The position numbers and the translations under genes are program-made. This document shows positions 5,451-6,228 of a DNA stretch of 6,228 nt, piece by piece (position 1 is the first letter of the stretch; each line of letters opens with the position of its first letter). The stretch spans positions 1 through 6,228 of the forward strand of contig JACNJG010000148.1 of the NCBI GenBank assembly GCA_014382685.1, given 5' to 3'. The notes beneath the pieces were generated by a model. That model worked only from the letters and a program-made list of their open reading frames with translations. It had not been told where the DNA came from and did no database searches. The stretch is from Candidatus Cloacimonadota bacterium (GTDB lineage Bacteria; Cloacimonadota; Cloacimonadia; JGIOTU-2).

Positions 5451-5454
5451 GAGG
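5449..5454 (+). promoter_or_regulatory. Shine-Dalgarno AGGAGG overlapping the terL stop
   Basis: AGGAGG begins within the TAG stop of the large terminase (5448-5450) and sits five bases before the ATG at 5460, fixing that start and linking the two genes in one transcript. Confidence 0.85.
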
Positions 5455-5459
5455 TCTTA

Positions 5460-5717
5460 ATGAAATTTGGACTTACACAATCAGTTCACCCAATATGTCG
5501 GGCAGCCGACAGGGGGACAGGTACAGATGCTTTTGATGCCACACGTGGCATACAATGCAATACCGCAGCATCATATCATGTAACATTTGAAGAGGATGGG
5601 GTAACGCCAGTTGCCATGTATCTTAATAAAGGAATTGTATATCCTTTTAGTATTACAAACATTCTCACAACAATCGACGGCGCTCTTTCTGCCGGCGACA
5701 TTACACTTATGTATTAG
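5460..5717 (+). CDS. Small phage structural protein, spike-base-like (85 aa)
   Basis: The protein resembles small phage appendage proteins of the type annotated as spike base protein (RCAP_Rcc01079 family) in GTA-like and phage loci. The shared architecture is a short N-terminus, then DAFDATRGIQC where relatives have DSTDL-RALYVG, a strand YHVTFEEDGVTPV, a turn, a Pro-x-Ser/Arg strand (YPFSITNI), and a final segment ending in GDITLMY where relatives end in TDIVALY. This resemblance is from memory of the pattern and not from an alignment. It would be a beta-rich subunit displayed on the virion. It sits nine bases after the terL stop with a strong RBS, and the next gene starts eight bases after its own stop, so the three are co-translated. 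Two cysteines (about C13 and C33) are unusual for so small a surface protein. Confidence 0.7.
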   Translation: MKFGLTQSVHPICRAADRGTGTDAFDATRGIQCNTAASYHVTFEEDGVTPVAMYLNKGIVYPFSITNILTTIDGALSAGDITLMY

Positions 5718-5725
5718 GGGTATAT

Positions 5726-6228
5726 ATGGCAAAGAAAATATCAGATTATTCGGAAATTCCTCTTAATTTTGACAATCAGTTTTTGCTTGTTGACGACACA
5801 AATGAAAATGATTTTGGGTCATTACCACTAAGCAGAGTTTTTAATCCTGCTTATGGTATTGAATGGGATCCGTCTGCGGACACTTATACGCGGCTCGGCA
5901 GTATTGCGGGCTATGCAGCAGGCACAGCAATCGCAAAGGGAGCAGTTGTTCCTGACGATCTTTTGCCGATACAGGCAGGGATGTTCGGGTGTGTTGTTAA
6001 TGATGCAGGTGAAATGCAGTATCGACTTAAATCCACTAACCACAATCAAAAAGAAGATGGCTCAGGATCAAATCTTCTCGGCGCAGATGGGCAAGTAATG
6101 ATACGAATTCCCAGACATTGGTGGTTGCAGGAATATGTGGGAGGGAAGCATCGATTCTGGGTGAGTCCTTATCCAATAAAAGGATTCCATGAATTTACAG
6201 GCGGATATATGGGCAAATATGGAGCAGT
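5726..6228 (+). CDS. Tail-fibre/receptor-binding-type protein, N-terminal part (runs off the window)
   Basis: The frame is open for 167 codons plus two bases and has no stop before the window ends. AGGGG (5716-5720), five bases upstream, supports the ATG at 5726. The N-terminal segment KISDYSEIP followed by NQFLLVDDT and FGSLPLSRVF matches the short leader found on many phage fibre and appendage proteins (KISDLP, then DxxLLV, then a TLxxL-type ending). Next comes GIEWDPSADTYTRLG (44-58). A block follows that I recognise from phage fibre proteins: GCVVNDAGEMQYRL, then EDGSGSNLLGADGQVMIRIP (110-129), then FWVSPYPIKGFHEF (144-157). In relatives this block precedes a lectin-like or sulfatase-modifying-factor-like fold that contacts the host. 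Start and family type are fairly secure; the exact domain fold and total length lie outside the window. Confidence 0.8.
   Translation, partial: MAKKISDYSEIPLNFDNQFLLVDDTNENDFGSLPLSRVFNPAYGIEWDPSADTYTRLGSIAGYAAGTAIAKGAVVPDDLLPIQAGMFGCVVNDAGEMQYRLKSTNHNQKEDGSGSNLLGADGQVMIRIPRHWWLQEYVGGKHRFWVSPYPIKGFHEFTGGYMGKYGA

Noticed and set aside
5853..6098. 81-aa ORF on the + strand
   Set aside because: It is an out-of-frame shadow of the fibre-type gene that starts at 5726 with a good RBS and stays open to the window end.

Overview
This window reads as part of a tailed double-stranded DNA bacteriophage or prophage (Caudoviricetes-type). A DnaB-family replicative helicase, a two-gene terminase (DNA packaging motor) and phage surface or tail-fibre type proteins all lie on the + strand in compact, operon-like order. 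No convincing gene is seen on the - strand. The host cannot be named from the sequence. Several genes have strong Shine-Dalgarno sequences (AGGAG, AGGAGG twice, AGGGG), so the host uses classical SD initiation. The intergenic repeats (GTTTGGGAACG palindromes, CACGAA runs, a CTTTGCGGTCTTTGCG-type element, GGGAAAA tandem units) look like bacterial chromosomal small repeats of the kind I associate with uncultured anaerobes. That would fit a prophage, or a phage that has picked up host sequence, but this is an impression and not a proof.

Layout. Positions 2-67 hold the 3' end of an unidentified upstream gene that stops one base before the helicase start. The helicase gene (69-1394) is complete. 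Positions 1395-2835 form an accessory-looking, repeat-rich and visibly A-rich stretch. It contains a heptanucleotide (GGGAAAA) x7 array in an 85-nt polypurine run, a ~46-nt dispersed repeat, a C39-like cysteine peptidase gene (1556-2116), a CACGAA triplet repeat that also supplies a stop codon and an RBS, an 87-aa orphan, a doubtful 77-aa ORF overrun by a palindromic repeat, a second copy of the 46-nt repeat, and an A-rich non-coding leader with spaced AGACAAAA copies, a weak hairpin and a TTGACA-type promoter candidate. The packaging and morphogenesis block then begins: a terminase small subunit-like protein with two cysteine clusters (2836-3759), a terminase large subunit (3756-5450, ATGA overlap), an 85-aa protein resembling phage spike-base proteins (5460-5717), and the N-terminal 167 residues of a tail-fibre/receptor-binding-type protein that runs off the end (5726-6228).

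How the genes fit together. The helicase would unwind DNA at the phage replication fork. The terminase pair would recognise, cut and pump concatemeric DNA into proheads. The last two genes would contribute to a surface appendage that contacts the host. The C39-like protein may cleave a peptide or peptidoglycan cross-link, but its role is not settled by context. The most notable oddities are the repeat-bounded module inserted between the replication and packaging genes, the possible phase-variable heptamer array ahead of the peptidase, a signal-peptide-like N-terminus on the large terminase, and a gene order in which surface-protein genes follow the large terminase directly where a portal gene would be expected.
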